From Sporobacter sp963675425 (GTDB lineage: Bacteria; Bacillota; Clostridia; Oscillospirales; Oscillospiraceae): a stretch of DNA of 64,000 nt. Of this stretch, positions 14,908 to 23,202 are shown piece by piece. The notes beneath the pieces are model-generated. The model did not search any database. It was given only the letters and a program-made list of their open reading frames with translations, and was not told the DNA's origin. The translations under genes were made by a program, and so were the position numbers. Each line of letters starts with the position of its first letter. Positions within the stretch are counted from its first letter, which is position 1. The DNA lies in NCBI GenBank assembly GCA_963675425.1, contig OY776214.1, positions 1,674,001 through 1,738,000 on the forward strand. Direction: 5' to 3'.

Positions 14908-15579
14908 TCAGCCGACCTGATAGCCCAGCCCTTTTTTTGTCACGATAAAACCCTCGAGTCCGCTGGACTCGAGCTTGCGGCGCAGACGTGTAACACCCAC
15001 CGTCAGCGCGTTTTCGTCCACAAAACTGTCGTTTTCCCACAGGCGCGCCATAATGGCGTCCCGGCTGACGGTTTTGCCCCGCTGGGACATGAGAAGCTCG
15101 AGGATCCTGTACTCGTTTTTTGTCAGGTCGAGCTTTTCGCCATTATAGGTGAGCGTGGCGTCGGCCGTATTCAAAACGGCGCCCCGGCACTCGATCAGGC
15201 GCGACGTGCCGGCGTAATCGTACGCCCGGCGTAAAAGCGCCTGTACCTTGGCGATGAGCACGTCCAGATCAAAGGGCTTGGCTATAAAGTCGTCGCCGCC
15301 CATGTTCATCGCCATGACAATGTTCATGTTTTCCGAGGCTGACGAGATAAAAATCACCGGGACCTTCGATACGGCGCGGATCTGGCGGCACCAGTGATAC
15401 CCGTTAAAAAACGGCAGTTTGATATCCAAAAGCACCAGCTGCGGGTTGTAAGCGGCAAACTCGGCCATAACGTCGCTGAAATCTGTGACGCAGGCGGCCT
15501 CAAGCCCCCAGGATTCCAGATATTTTTTTAAGGCGTGCGAGATGGCGTCGTCGTCCTCGGCGATGAGCACCCTGTACAT
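14908..15579 (-). CDS. Bce-type response regulator (OmpR family)
   Basis: A 223-residue transcription factor. The receiver domain has the acidic pocket EDDD near residue 8, phosphoacceptor Asp52 in LLDIKLP and Lys101 in IAKPF. The C-terminal winged helix (about 130-223) contains LTKNEYRILELLM and the recognition region VGVTRLRRKLE. It should activate the adjacent Bce-type ABC transporter genes when phosphorylated by the kinase at 13899-14879. ATG 15579 is preceded by GGGAGG. The kinase gene follows after 28 bases, so the two form an operon. Confidence 0.93.
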   Translation of the reverse strand: MYRVLIAEDDDAISHALKKYLESWGLEAACVTDFSDVMAEFAAYNPQLVLLDIKLPFFNGYHWCRQIRAVSKVPVIFISSASENMNIVMAMNMGGDDFIAKPFDLDVLIAKVQALLRRAYDYAGTSRLIECRGAVLNTADATLTYNGEKLDLTKNEYRILELLMSQRGKTVSRDAIMARLWENDSFVDENALTVGVTRLRRKLESSGLEGFIVTKKGLGYQVG

Positions 15580-15594
15580 GGCGGCCCTCCCGGT

Positions 15595-16518
15595 TTAATT
15601 GAAATCGATGACGGAGCACAGGTCCGAGCGCATACTTAGCGCCTCGGCGCGCGCCGCCTCGGCGTAGTCCGCACCGTCCCGTCCGGTCTTTTTCCAGGCG
15701 CAGATGATGGCTCTGGAGGAATTGATGATTGCGCCGCGCCCGCCTTTGGAGAACGCGCCGGCAACGTCGGAAGCGCCGCCGCCCTGCGCCCCGTAACCGG
15801 GAACCAGGAAAAACGTCTGTTTAAGCCGGTCGCGCAGGTATTTGAGTTCCGCCGGATACGTCGCGCCCACGACAGCGCCGGCGCGGGAATAGCCATACTG
15901 ACCGAGTGTATCCGCCGACAGCTTTTCCATCAGGTCGCCCATGACGGTATAAAGCTTTTGCCCGCCCGTTTCAAGGTCCTGCAGCTCGGCGCTGGAGGGA
16001 TTGGAGGTTTTAACGAGCACGAAGATTGCCCGGTCGTTTCGCGCGGCTGTGTCGAGAAACGGGCGCACACCGTCCGAGCCGAGATAGGCGTTGACGGTGA
16101 CGGCGTCAAACCCGAAGGGAACGAGCTCCTTCCCGCCGATTTTGACGCTGCCGAGATAGGCCTCGGCGTACGCCTCGGCCGTCGAGCCGATATCGCCCCG
16201 CTTAATATCTCCAATGACGTACAGGCCTTTAGCCTGCGCGTAGTCAACGGTTTTTTTCAGCGCCGCGACGCCCGCCGGGCCTAAAAGCTCGTAAAAGGCC
16301 GACTGGGGCTTGACGGCGGGAATAATATCCCTCAGCGCGTCGATGAGGCCCTGGTTGAATTCCAGAAAGGCGTCCGCCATTGCTTCGAGGGTTTCACCTT
16401 TTTCAGCCAGATGGCGGTCGAGGATGTGCGTTGGAATATAGTCCGGCTTCGGGTCCAGCCCGACGACGGTCGGATTATTGAGCTGTAGGATTTTTGCCTG
16501 CAAAGAGTCAAATGACAT
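15595..16518 (-). CDS. pyrF: Orotidine 5'-phosphate decarboxylase, type 2
   Basis: The enzyme decarboxylates OMP to UMP, the last step of de novo pyrimidine synthesis. The 307-residue protein is of the longer type 2 subfamily. It has substrate-binding GLDPKPDYIP at the N-terminus, the catalytic Asp-Lys-Asp motif in VIGDIKRGDIGSTAEAYA, and the phosphate loop PGYGAQGGGASD. The reading frame is open far upstream, but ATG 16518 follows GAGGAA and begins at the conserved MSFDSL. It overlaps the end of pyrC by 11 bases, showing translational coupling. Regulation is probably shared with pyrC, from the promoter at 17886-17914. Confidence 0.95.
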   Translation of the reverse strand: MSFDSLQAKILQLNNPTVVGLDPKPDYIPTHILDRHLAEKGETLEAMADAFLEFNQGLIDALRDIIPAVKPQSAFYELLGPAGVAALKKTVDYAQAKGLYVIGDIKRGDIGSTAEAYAEAYLGSVKIGGKELVPFGFDAVTVNAYLGSDGVRPFLDTAARNDRAIFVLVKTSNPSSAELQDLETGGQKLYTVMGDLMEKLSADTLGQYGYSRAGAVVGATYPAELKYLRDRLKQTFFLVPGYGAQGGGASDVAGAFSKGGRGAIINSSRAIICAWKKTGRDGADYAEAARAEALSMRSDLCSVIDFN

Positions 16519-17797
16519 GCGTATGTTCCTCCGAATAAACGATTTTACCTGCGCGGATCGTGTGTTGGACTTTGCCCTTGAGTGTCCGGCCGGCAAACGG
16601 TGTGTTGTGACCCTTTGAGCGGAAAGCGGCCGGGTCGACCGTCCACTCCTTGTTGGGATCGAAGATGACAAGGTCAGCGTCGTCTCCAATGCCGATGCGT
16701 CCCTTGTTAAGGGCGAGTATATCGGCCGGGCGGGTGGACATGAGTTCAATAATGCGGCCAAGCGGGAGCTTTCCCGTATGATACAGCGCCGTCAGCGTGA
16801 CGGCGAGCGACGTTTCCAGCCCCGAAATGCCGCTGGGCGCTTTTTCAAGAGGCTGCGCTTTTTCCGCGGCGCTGTGCGGGGCATGGTCCGTGGCGATAGC
16901 GTCAATGGTTCCGTCCATTAAGCCGTCAATAACGGCGTTGACGTCATAGGGCGTGCGCAGCGGGGGGTTGACGCGCGCCATCGCGCCCTGCAGGAGGATC
17001 TCGTCCTCCGTCAGCGTAAAATAATGCGGACACGTCTCCGCCGTGATAGGCACGCCGGCGGCCTTTGCCTTCCGGACAATATCAACGGCGCCGGCGGTGC
17101 TGACATGCGCGATGTGGATAGGCGCGCCGGTCTCTTTAGCGAGCATCGCGTCGCGCGCGACCATGAGGTCCTCGGCGATTGCGGGGCGCCCGGGGATACC
17201 AAGCTTGCGGGACACGATGCCGTCGTTGACGGCATAATCGCGCACAAGTCCGGCGTCCTCGCAGTGGCTGATGATCACAAGTCCGGCCTCTTTGGATTTG
17301 TGCAGAGCCGCCAGCAGGACGGCTGCGCTCATAACCGGCAGCCCGTCGTCTGACAGGCCGACGACGCCCGCGGCTTTGAGGGCGGCGGCGTCGGTCAGAT
17401 ATTCGCCCCTTTGCCCGGTTGTTACCGCGCCATAGGGCAAGACGCTGATATCAGCCGCCTTGACCCGCTCCGTCAGGTCGGCAATCATTTCGGGACTGTC
17501 TAAAACGGGGGAAGTGTTCGGCATACAAACAGCCGTCGTTACGCCGCCGGCTGCGGCCGCGCGCGCGCCGGAAAAAATGTCCTCTTTATGAAGAAAGCCG
17601 GGATCACGGAAATGTACATGCATATCCACAAGCCCGGGCGCGACCATCATGCCCTCGGCGTCAATCACGGATATGCCGCTCAAATCTGAGGGCACATCCT
17701 TTAAAGGCGTGATTTTGCCGTCTTTTATAAAAATATCGCTTTTTACCGGATCGGCCGATCCGGCGTCAGCGACGAAACCGTTTTTTATCAGCAGCAT
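16508..17797 (-). CDS. pyrC: Dihydroorotase, class I
   Basis: The enzyme cyclises carbamoyl-aspartate to dihydroorotate. The 429-residue amidohydrolase shows the zinc ligands DMHVHFRDPG, later HCED and AHVST, and the catalytic Asp in ATDHAPHS. The ATG follows GGAGG at 8 bases. It heads a two-gene operon with pyrF. The leader of about 85 bases contains an inverted repeat GTTCTCAA/TTGAGAAC close to the ribosome binding site, a possible control element. No PyrR gene or canonical PyrR-binding attenuator was seen nearby. Confidence 0.95.
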   Translation of the reverse strand: MLLIKNGFVADAGSADPVKSDIFIKDGKITPLKDVPSDLSGISVIDAEGMMVAPGLVDMHVHFRDPGFLHKEDIFSGARAAAAGGVTTAVCMPNTSPVLDSPEMIADLTERVKAADISVLPYGAVTTGQRGEYLTDAAALKAAGVVGLSDDGLPVMSAAVLLAALHKSKEAGLVIISHCEDAGLVRDYAVNDGIVSRKLGIPGRPAIAEDLMVARDAMLAKETGAPIHIAHVSTAGAVDIVRKAKAAGVPITAETCPHYFTLTEDEILLQGAMARVNPPLRTPYDVNAVIDGLMDGTIDAIATDHAPHSAAEKAQPLEKAPSGISGLETSLAVTLTALYHTGKLPLGRIIELMSTRPADILALNKGRIGIGDDADLVIFDPNKEWTVDPAAFRSKGHNTPFAGRTLKGKVQHTIRAGKIVYSEEHTHVI

Positions 17798-17818
17798 AAA
17801 GAAGCCTCCGCTATGATC

Positions 17819-17853
17819 GTTCTCAAAGAGCGCATGTTTGGACGATTGAGAAC
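17819..17853 (-). promoter_or_regulatory. Inverted repeat in the pyrC leader
   Basis: Perfect 8-base arms GTTCTCAA (17819-17826) and TTGAGAAC (17846-17853) enclose 19 bases, ending about 20 bases before the pyrC start codon. It is either an mRNA hairpin or a repressor site. Confidence 0.45.
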
Positions 17854-17885
17854 AACCGACTCAGTCAACAAGCTGGTTTATTTGC

Positions 17886-17914
17886 ATTATATAGGAATAA
17901 TATTTTTTTAGCAA
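17886..17914 (-). promoter_or_regulatory. Promoter of pyrC-pyrF
   Basis: On the minus strand TTGCTA (17914-17909) and a perfect TATAAT (17891-17886) are spaced by 17 bases, with a very A/T-rich spacer. Confidence 0.8.
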
Positions 17915-18079
17915 GCGCATACTACATCCGGCGCAAAACGCTTGTTTTGCAATAAATTTCACCGGTTTTCAGTAGGTGCAGGCCGGTGACAGATAAAGCC
18001 CTTATCATTGCTACTGCGCCGGTAAGGGTCTCTTGATTACAAAATTATAAGCCGTGTGCAGCGGCGGAATGGGGTATGA

Positions 18080-18256
18080 ATGATGCAAATGTCAAGAACC
18101 GGATTTGTTAAGGGAATGGCTGTTGGTGTAATGACGGGTGCTGCTGTGGGAATGATGTTCTCGCCGAAAAGTAAAAATAATAATAAAAGTATGGCAGGCA
18201 AGGCGCTCAAAGCCGCCGGAGAGATGATCGACAACATCACAAATATGTGGAGCTGA
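18080..18256 (+). CDS. YtxH-like small protein
   Basis: A 58-residue protein starting MMQMSRTGFVKGMAVGVM, with a glycine/alanine-rich hydrophobic segment (about 8-27, MAVGVMTGAAVGMMF). A basic Asn/Lys stretch and an amphipathic helix (KALKAAGEMIDNITNMWS) follow. This pattern matches small YtxH-type membrane-associated proteins common in spore-forming Clostridia, whose function is not established. The ATG at 18080 or the adjacent ATG at 18083 follows GGAATGGGG. A strong terminator lies at 18291-18333. It is transcribed alone. Confidence 0.7.
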   Translation: MMQMSRTGFVKGMAVGVMTGAAVGMMFSPKSKNNNKSMAGKALKAAGEMIDNITNMWS

Positions 18257-18290
18257 GAGCAAACCGATTCGACTGGTCGGCCAATAGGCT

Positions 18291-18333
18291 AAACTAAAAG
18301 CTGCGTCATTTTTTACGACGCAGCTTTTAGTTT
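18291..18333. terminator. Bidirectional terminator
   Basis: AAACTAAAAGCTGCGTC and GACGCAGCTTTTAGTTT form a perfect 17-bp stem between the YtxH-like gene (+) and the spore coat gene (-). Confidence 0.9.
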
Positions 18334-18396
18334 AAAGAAGTTTCTTATACCAAATGCAATAGGCATCCTGAAACATCAGGATTTAATAGTTCCCGG

Positions 18397-18666
18397 TCAG
18401 CAGGATTGGAGCTTCTGACGTGCGTTTTGGATTTTCTGCTGCTCGGCTGCCTCGACTTGATACCAGCCGTTTTGCTGCATCGTCGAGAAAATATCGGCCT
18501 GGATCGTGTGCACATCGTTTAAAATATTCAGCATCGTGCTGCGCAGCTGTGGGTTAACGCATTCGCCGGCAAACGTATTATAGCTGGCCGTCATGTGTTT
18601 TTCGCAAATGAGAGAATCCTTGAGAATTTCCTTTTCTGTCAATGCCTGATTGGTCGTCATATTCAT
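18397..18666 (-). CDS. CotF-type spore coat protein
   Basis: An 89-residue all-helical protein of the CotF family, which forms part of the outer layers of the endospore. Family-typical segments are LTEKEILKDSLICEKHMTAS, YNTFAGECVNPQLR and GWYQVEAAEQQKI. The ATG at 18666 follows GGAGGAA closely. It lies 14 bases behind a second, related coat gene (18681-18866), and together they resemble a CotF-type pair. Expression is expected late in sporulation in the mother cell. I could not identify a sporulation sigma promoter with confidence. Confidence 0.85.
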   Translation of the reverse strand: MNMTTNQALTEKEILKDSLICEKHMTASYNTFAGECVNPQLRSTMLNILNDVHTIQADIFSTMQQNGWYQVEAAEQQKIQNARQKLQSC

Positions 18667-18680
18667 AGTGTTTCCTCCCG

Positions 18681-18866
18681 CTACTGTAAAAATGTTACCA
18701 GAGAATTGAAATGCTGCTGGTGCTTGTTGGCGAAGTCATTCAGGCACTGCTGGATTTTTGTATCGGTGCACATGCTTGCCATGGCCTGGTATTTTTTTAC
18801 GAGCGACTGTTCCTGGCCGGCCTGATCCTCAATGGCGGACAGCTCTTTTGATGTGAGATTTGCCAA
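18681..18866 (-). CDS. Spore coat protein, CotF-related, short form
   Basis: A 61-residue helical protein starting MANLTSKELSAIEDQAGQEQ, with KYQAMASMCTDTKIQQCL and HQQHFNSLV, typical of the small clostridial spore coat proteins that pair with CotF. The start is a TTG at 18866, 7 bases behind a perfect AGGAGG. The frame continues upstream to 18956, but that part includes the ribosome binding site and is not coding-like. It is the first gene of a two-gene unit with 18397-18666. Confidence 0.82.
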   Translation of the reverse strand: MANLTSKELSAIEDQAGQEQSLVKKYQAMASMCTDTKIQQCLNDFANKHQQHFNSLVTFLQ

Positions 18867-18926
18867 AATACTACCTCCTGTTATCCCGGCGTCGCCGGTT
18901 TCTCGGATCGTATAAACAAAATTTAT

Positions 18927-18964
18927 ACCGGAGTCTGTCGACAGCTTAGACGACAAACTCCGGT
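18927..18964 (-). terminator. Terminator behind the gene at 19003
   Basis: ACCGGAGT and ACTCCGGT with inner TGTCG/CGACA pairing form a long hairpin, followed on the minus strand by ATAAATTTTGTTT. Confidence 0.6.
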
Positions 18965-19002
18965 GCTTATTATGACTCGATAGCCTTCAAACTATTCTGT
19001 TT

Positions 19003-19998
19003 TTAAAGTGCTAATTTACCATTTTTTATTTTAAAAATGATGTACTCCCGGCCGCCGATATGTCCCGAATCACCGAAACAGAAGACGGGCATCATGGGAA
19101 ACGGCTCATCCTGCGAAGCCGGAACGGCCAGAAGCGTTAAGTCGCCCGATTGCTTTGTCAGCGCGTCCTTTACGCCGCGGCAGATTCCCGCGAAATCGGG
19201 GTCACCGAATAAAGCGCTTGGATTGTCGGCGGGGGACCAGCCCTCCAGATTGGGTTTTGCTTCATCCGCCTCTCCGGAGGCATTGTCACTGGTTGCCTGC
19301 TGTTCGGCTTGCCCGGCGGCCTGAGTCCCGGCATTTGCATTGGGGGTGTTGGATACATCCGCCTGAGCTTGTGCCTGGGGCTGCGCGGGCGTTTTCGGCT
19401 GAGGCTGTATGTTGTTAGGCTGTGCCTGTATCGGCGATCGTTGATTGGAGGACGGCATCATGAACGGCGGCATGCGCTGGACGTCGGGCGGCCGGCGGAC
19501 CTGCCGGGCGGGGGCCTGTGCAGCCGGCCTGTTATCGGCAGCTGGGGACGCGGCATTTTCTTCGGCTGCGGGTGAAACGGTGCCGCTGTTATCGCCAGAA
19601 GAGGCGATGGCCTGATTGTCAGCAGGCGGGTTTGAGTCCGCTGCCTGATTATCGGCAGCCGGGCTGGTCTGTGGATCCATGGGCGGCGCCGGCGGCGCGT
19701 CGGCTCCCAGCTCTCCGGGGCGCAGTAAGTAAAACGTTGGGGAATCCGGTAACCCCAGATTCGTCAGCGCGTTTTTTGAAAAGCTTTTTTTCAAACGCAG
19801 CGTACCCGCCTGATCGGGAATCATCACGCCAAGCGCCGCCGTACGCCCGCCGCTAACGCCGGACAGACGGAGCACGTCGGAGCTTTTATTGTCGCAGGTG
19901 CTTTCAAAGACGGTCATTAACCCGTTTTGGAAGACCGTGACACTGCCGACGCTTTGTCCATCCAGGTAAACCGGAAATTCTCCTGTTTGATATGGCAT
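19003..19998 (-). CDS. Unrecognised protein with Pro/Ala/Gln-rich linker
   Basis: A 331-residue protein without signal peptide or membrane helix. The N-terminal 85 residues (MPYQTGEFPVYLDGQSVGSV and onward) look like a beta-rich domain. They are followed by about 160 residues of low-complexity Pro, Ala, Gln, Ser and Asn (about 95-255). A conserved-looking C-terminal segment follows (DPDFAGICRGVKDALT, then GGREYIIFKIKNGKLAL). ATG 19998 follows a perfect AGGAGG; the frame upstream is not supported. It lies between spore coat genes and another unassigned gene, so a spore or envelope role is possible but unproven. Two folded ends joined by a flexible tether suggest a scaffold or adaptor. Confidence 0.75.
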   Translation of the reverse strand: MPYQTGEFPVYLDGQSVGSVTVFQNGLMTVFESTCDNKSSDVLRLSGVSGGRTAALGVMIPDQAGTLRLKKSFSKNALTNLGLPDSPTFYLLRPGELGADAPPAPPMDPQTSPAADNQAADSNPPADNQAIASSGDNSGTVSPAAEENAASPAADNRPAAQAPARQVRRPPDVQRMPPFMMPSSNQRSPIQAQPNNIQPQPKTPAQPQAQAQADVSNTPNANAGTQAAGQAEQQATSDNASGEADEAKPNLEGWSPADNPSALFGDPDFAGICRGVKDALTKQSGDLTLLAVPASQDEPFPMMPVFCFGDSGHIGGREYIIFKIKNGKLAL

Positions 19999-20113
19999 GA
20001 TTGTACCTCCTATGCGCTTGTGCGCACCCATAATGGCCGCGCATCTATTTGTTTACCGTGCCGGCGGCTGAAATCGGCGCGTTCCATCGGTTCACACCAT
20101 AGCGCCAAAACCG

Positions 20114-20151
20114 CAAAAAAATACTCTCCTGCATATTCTTATGCAGGAGAG
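20114..20151 (-). terminator. Terminator of the gene at 20173
   Basis: CTCTCCTGCAT and ATGCAGGAGAG form a perfect 11-bp stem. On the minus strand it is followed by TATTTTTTTGCGG. Confidence 0.85.
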
Positions 20152-20172
20152 CATGCGGTTATGTTTTATGTC

Positions 20173-20715
20173 TTAGCCGATTGTATACCCGCCCCGGATG
20201 AGGACCTTAACTGTCCCGGACGTGGCCTTAAATCCATTGCCCTGTATGGTTACCATATACATGTGGTTGGTTTCTACCGCGTCGCCGGCATTCAGCGTCG
20301 TGCCCGTCGTCGAGTCGACCATGGCCGGCGAGCTCCCGTCGGCGGACGCCGTGCCGACACGCAAGAGGAGCTCCGTGCCGACGGAGCACTGGACTGTTTG
20401 ATTCTGGCTGAGGGTGACGAGCGTAAAGTTCGACGATTCATCGCCGGACGCAGCGCCCGACTTGGATTCGATATCGGCCTTGAAGCCGTCGATCTTCGTA
20501 TTCAGATCCGATGTGAGCGACGAGGAAGCCTCGCTGATATCGGCGCTGACCTCCGCCATAATCTCAGGCTTGAGCTTACCCGTTAAGTAGCTGAGTGTGA
20601 CAAGTGGGTCCGACGACGTGCCGAAGGTGGACGCGGCCAGAATGCTCACGCCGGAAATAACAGCCACGGCGACGACGACAAGAAGAGAGATCAGCAGTTT
20701 CTTTTTCAATTTCAT
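20173..20715 (-). CDS. Membrane-anchored or secreted protein of unknown function
   Basis: A 180-residue protein with an N-terminal membrane helix or uncleaved signal (KKKLLISLLVVVAVAVISGV). A short helical stretch with coiled-coil character follows (about 45-85, KPEIMAEVSADISEASSSL). The C-terminal beta-rich domain (about 95-180) has SVGTELLLRVGTASADG and TLNAGDAVETNHMYMVT, and the end VKVLIRGGYTIG. Similar proteins appear in multiple copies in Ruminococcaceae-type genomes as far as I recall, but I know of no assigned function. ATG 20715 follows GGAGG. It is monocistronic, with a clear terminator. Confidence 0.8.
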   Translation of the reverse strand: MKLKKKLLISLLVVVAVAVISGVSILAASTFGTSSDPLVTLSYLTGKLKPEIMAEVSADISEASSSLTSDLNTKIDGFKADIESKSGAASGDESSNFTLVTLSQNQTVQCSVGTELLLRVGTASADGSSPAMVDSTTGTTLNAGDAVETNHMYMVTIQGNGFKATSGTVKVLIRGGYTIG

Positions 20716-20846
20716 TATGTATCCTCCGTAGTGACGTGGGATTCTGTTTTTTATAGGTTTAAGTTAAAGAGGGACTAAGGATAGGTGTGAAAAAAGTTGA
20801 CTGCCCGTTTAATAAACGGTACAAGGCTTGTCCAATTTTAAAATCA

Positions 20847-20882
20847 GGGGCGGCCCCGCGCCGGAACAAGCGCGGGGCGCCC
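20847..20882 (-). terminator. Terminator of mazF
   Basis: A very GC-rich stem (CCCCGCGC/GCGCGGGG with outer GGGC/GCCC pairing) lies 9 bases behind the mazF stop codon, with a modest T-rich stretch behind it on the minus strand. Confidence 0.7.
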
Positions 20883-20890
20883 AAAATATA

Positions 20891-21241
20891 TCAGCTTAGT
20901 CCAAAGCTTACGGCAATTGCATTATCCACTTGATTCATCAGCCGTTCGTCTAGCGAACCCATGCGCTCTTTCAGTCTCCGCTTGTCGATCGTGCGGATTT
21001 GTTCCAAAAGCACCACAGAGTCTTTCGTAAGCCCGTAGCTTTTAGCCTCCAGCTCAATGTGGGTTGGCAGGCGCGCTTTGTTTATCTGAGATGTAATCGC
21101 CGCGGCGATTACAGTCGGGCTGTGCTTATTCCCCGTGTCGTTTTGCACGATGAGCACAGGCCTCAAACCGCCCTGCTCGCTGCCCACTACAGGGCTAAGG
21201 TCGGCGTAATAAATGTCTCCTCTTTTTACTCCACTTAACAC
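20891..21241 (-). CDS. MazF/NdoA-type endoribonuclease toxin
   Basis: A 116-residue PemK/MazF-family RNase very similar to Bacillus NdoA (EndoA), which cuts mRNA at U-rich pentamers. The family blocks VKRGDIYYADLSPVVGSEQG, RPVLIVQND, ITSQINKARLPTHIE and DSVVLLEQIRTIDKRRL are all intact. The start is a GTG at 21241. In Bacilli an antitoxin gene (ndoAI) lies directly upstream between alr and ndoA. Here the 193 bases between alr and this gene hold no antitoxin-like ORF, only a 28-residue frame without a DNA-binding motif. The toxin may be controlled by a distant antitoxin, or the family may have a housekeeping role in this lineage. Confidence 0.9.
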   Translation of the reverse strand: MLSGVKRGDIYYADLSPVVGSEQGGLRPVLIVQNDTGNKHSPTVIAAAITSQINKARLPTHIELEAKSYGLTKDSVVLLEQIRTIDKRRLKERMGSLDERLMNQVDNAIAVSFGLS

Positions 21242-21434
21242 ACAGCTTCACTCTCCGACGAAGTATAGTTGCCGCGGTTACAGTCGTTTTTTTAAACACG
21301 CGCTATGTAACCGGACACCTATAATTCTTTCACAAAGCAAAACAAAATATACAACCGCTGCCATGGCAAATGAAAAAAAGCGACGTATGGCGGGATTTCT
21401 CCCGTTAACAGTATATGTTGGCTCGGGCGGTTTG

Positions 21435-22580
21435 TTAAGCGGTTTCGTCCGTCAGATAGACTCTGGGTACCCGCGCGGAGACGGCGCACAGCAGCTCCCA
21501 GGAAATCGTATCGGCTTTTTCGGCCAGTTCTTCAATGAAAATTTGGCCCTCGCCGTCGCGCCCGAAAAGGGTAACAACGTCGCCAATCTCGGCGTCGGGA
21601 ATATCCGTAACGTCGATCATGCACATGTCCATGCAGATGCGGCCAACCTGGCGCGCGCGGCGTCCTCTCACAAGCACGTCTATCTGGCCGGATAAGGTGC
21701 GGAAAAGTCCGTCGGCGTATCCGATGGTGATAACGGCCAGACGCATTTTTTCCGGAACGGTGAAGATGCGGCCGTAGCTGACGGTGTCGCCGGGCTCATA
21801 GTCCTTAACCTGTGCAATGCGCGTTTTAAGCTGCATGACAGGCCGGAGGTCCAGAGCGCCCGTTTCCTTGTCGGGATAATGCCCGTACAGCGTCAGGCCG
21901 GGACGAACCATGTCGAAATAGGTCCAACCATAGTTTATCATTGCACCGCTGTTGGCGCAATGCTTTATTTTAAAATGTATGCCCGATTGAGCTTCCAGAC
22001 GCCCGACAAGCTCACGAAAATCGTTAAACTGCCGCTCGGTAAACGGGTCTTCAAAAACATCGGCGACGGCAAAATGCGAGAAGACGCCCTCGAAGAAAAG
22101 ACCCGGCAGCGTTAGGATGTCCAGTATTTCCGGCAGCGGGTCGCGCCCGCGCCCGCAGACGAAACCAAGGCGGCCCATACCGGAATCAAGCTTCAGATGT
22201 ACCGTCAGGCGTTTGCCGCAGCGTTCGGCCCGCTCGGCGTAGGCCGTGGCCATGTCGGCGCTGTAAATGGTCTGGGTGAGGTTGTTGTCAACAAGCGTCT
22301 GCGTCAGCTCCGGCGGCGTATAGCCCATGATCAATACCGGCAGCGTAATGCCGCCCTCGCGCAGGGCCAGCGCCTCGTCGATACACGCCACGCCCAGATA
22401 GGAGCAGCCGAGCTTCTCCAGCAGCGCCGCGACACGGACGGCGCCGTGGCCGTAGGCGTCGGCTTTGACAACGCCTAAAAAGCGCGTACCGCTCTGCAGC
22501 CGCGCTTTCATGGCGTTGAAGTTATGTTCAAGGTTTGGCAGGCTGATTTCAGCCCAGGTTCTCATTTGCAAGTAACTCAT
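21435..22580 (-). CDS. alr: Alanine racemase
   Basis: This PLP enzyme converts L-alanine to D-alanine for peptidoglycan. The 381-residue protein has the PLP lysine (Lys39) in GVVKADAYGHG, the cofactor region HLKLDSGMGRLGF, the second catalytic Tyr in DTVSYGRIF, and the C-terminal signature GRICMDMCMIDVT. ATG 22580 lies 7 bases behind GAAGGT; the upstream in-frame TTG is unsupported. It begins 16 bases behind a lipoprotein gene and precedes mazF, the conserved Firmicute nnr-alr-mazF neighbourhood. Confidence 0.95.
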   Translation of the reverse strand: MSYLQMRTWAEISLPNLEHNFNAMKARLQSGTRFLGVVKADAYGHGAVRVAALLEKLGCSYLGVACIDEALALREGGITLPVLIMGYTPPELTQTLVDNNLTQTIYSADMATAYAERAERCGKRLTVHLKLDSGMGRLGFVCGRGRDPLPEILDILTLPGLFFEGVFSHFAVADVFEDPFTERQFNDFRELVGRLEAQSGIHFKIKHCANSGAMINYGWTYFDMVRPGLTLYGHYPDKETGALDLRPVMQLKTRIAQVKDYEPGDTVSYGRIFTVPEKMRLAVITIGYADGLFRTLSGQIDVLVRGRRARQVGRICMDMCMIDVTDIPDAEIGDVVTLFGRDGEGQIFIEELAEKADTISWELLCAVSARVPRVYLTDETA

Positions 22581-22596
22581 CGGTTTACCTTCATGC

Positions 22597-23178
22597 TTAT
22601 TCAATAATGATGTTTTCAAACTGACAGCTTAAGACCATGACGCCGCCGTCGTACAGCTCCGCTTTGAGGGGCAGAAGTGTTTTTTTATCAAACCAGGTTC
22701 GTTCGGAAACAGTCTGTGTGATATCGGTCGTGATGGCCAGCGTTTCATTTTCATTAAGCTTTTCAAAATTATACCCGGATATGTATCCGCTTTGCCACTG
22801 GGAGATCAAAACCGGGATGCATTGAGCGGGGGACAAGCCGTTTGACGTTAAAGCGCCCGTGTTAAGCACCGCGCCGTCAAATTCCAGCGTCCCGCCGGTC
22901 ACGGAGACGGTCGCCTTCAGGCCCGCGATGGCTTCCGGCGTCATAATTTCCAGCGTTCCTTCCTGCGCGTTGCCGGTAAAGCGGAACGTAAATTCATAAA
23001 CGTTCAGGCCGTAGTCGGCCGTCACGTTCGTTGTCAGGTCCATGCGGCTGCTTTCAAGCATCATTGTTCTGATATCGCCGGCCAGGTCCTCGCCGCTGTC
23101 TTTACCAGCACGGCAGGAGCACAAAGATAAAAGCAATATCAGCGTTATCATCAGTGCAAGTGCTTTCACTTGCCTCAA
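22597..23178 (-). CDS. Lipoprotein, LolA-like fold suspected
   Basis: A 193-residue lipoprotein. The signal ends in the lipobox LLSLCSC, so Lgt (7307-8296) should lipidate it. The mature part (about 30-193) reads as a beta-rich domain with EGTLEIMTPEAIAGLKATVS and TWFDKKTLLPLKAELYDGG. This is reminiscent of the LolA/LppX-like germination-associated lipoproteins found at this locus in Clostridia, but the similarity is only by eye. The start is a TTG at 23178, 8 bases behind GAGGTG; GTG 23169 is an alternative. It lies between the NAD(P)HX repair gene and alr and is probably in their operon. Confidence 0.8.
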   Translation of the reverse strand: MRQVKALALMITLILLLSLCSCRAGKDSGEDLAGDIRTMMLESSRMDLTTNVTADYGLNVYEFTFRFTGNAQEGTLEIMTPEAIAGLKATVSVTGGTLEFDGAVLNTGALTSNGLSPAQCIPVLISQWQSGYISGYNFEKLNENETLAITTDITQTVSERTWFDKKTLLPLKAELYDGGVMVLSCQFENIIIE

Positions 23179-23202
23179 CGCTATGTCACCTCGTTGTCTT
23201 TA

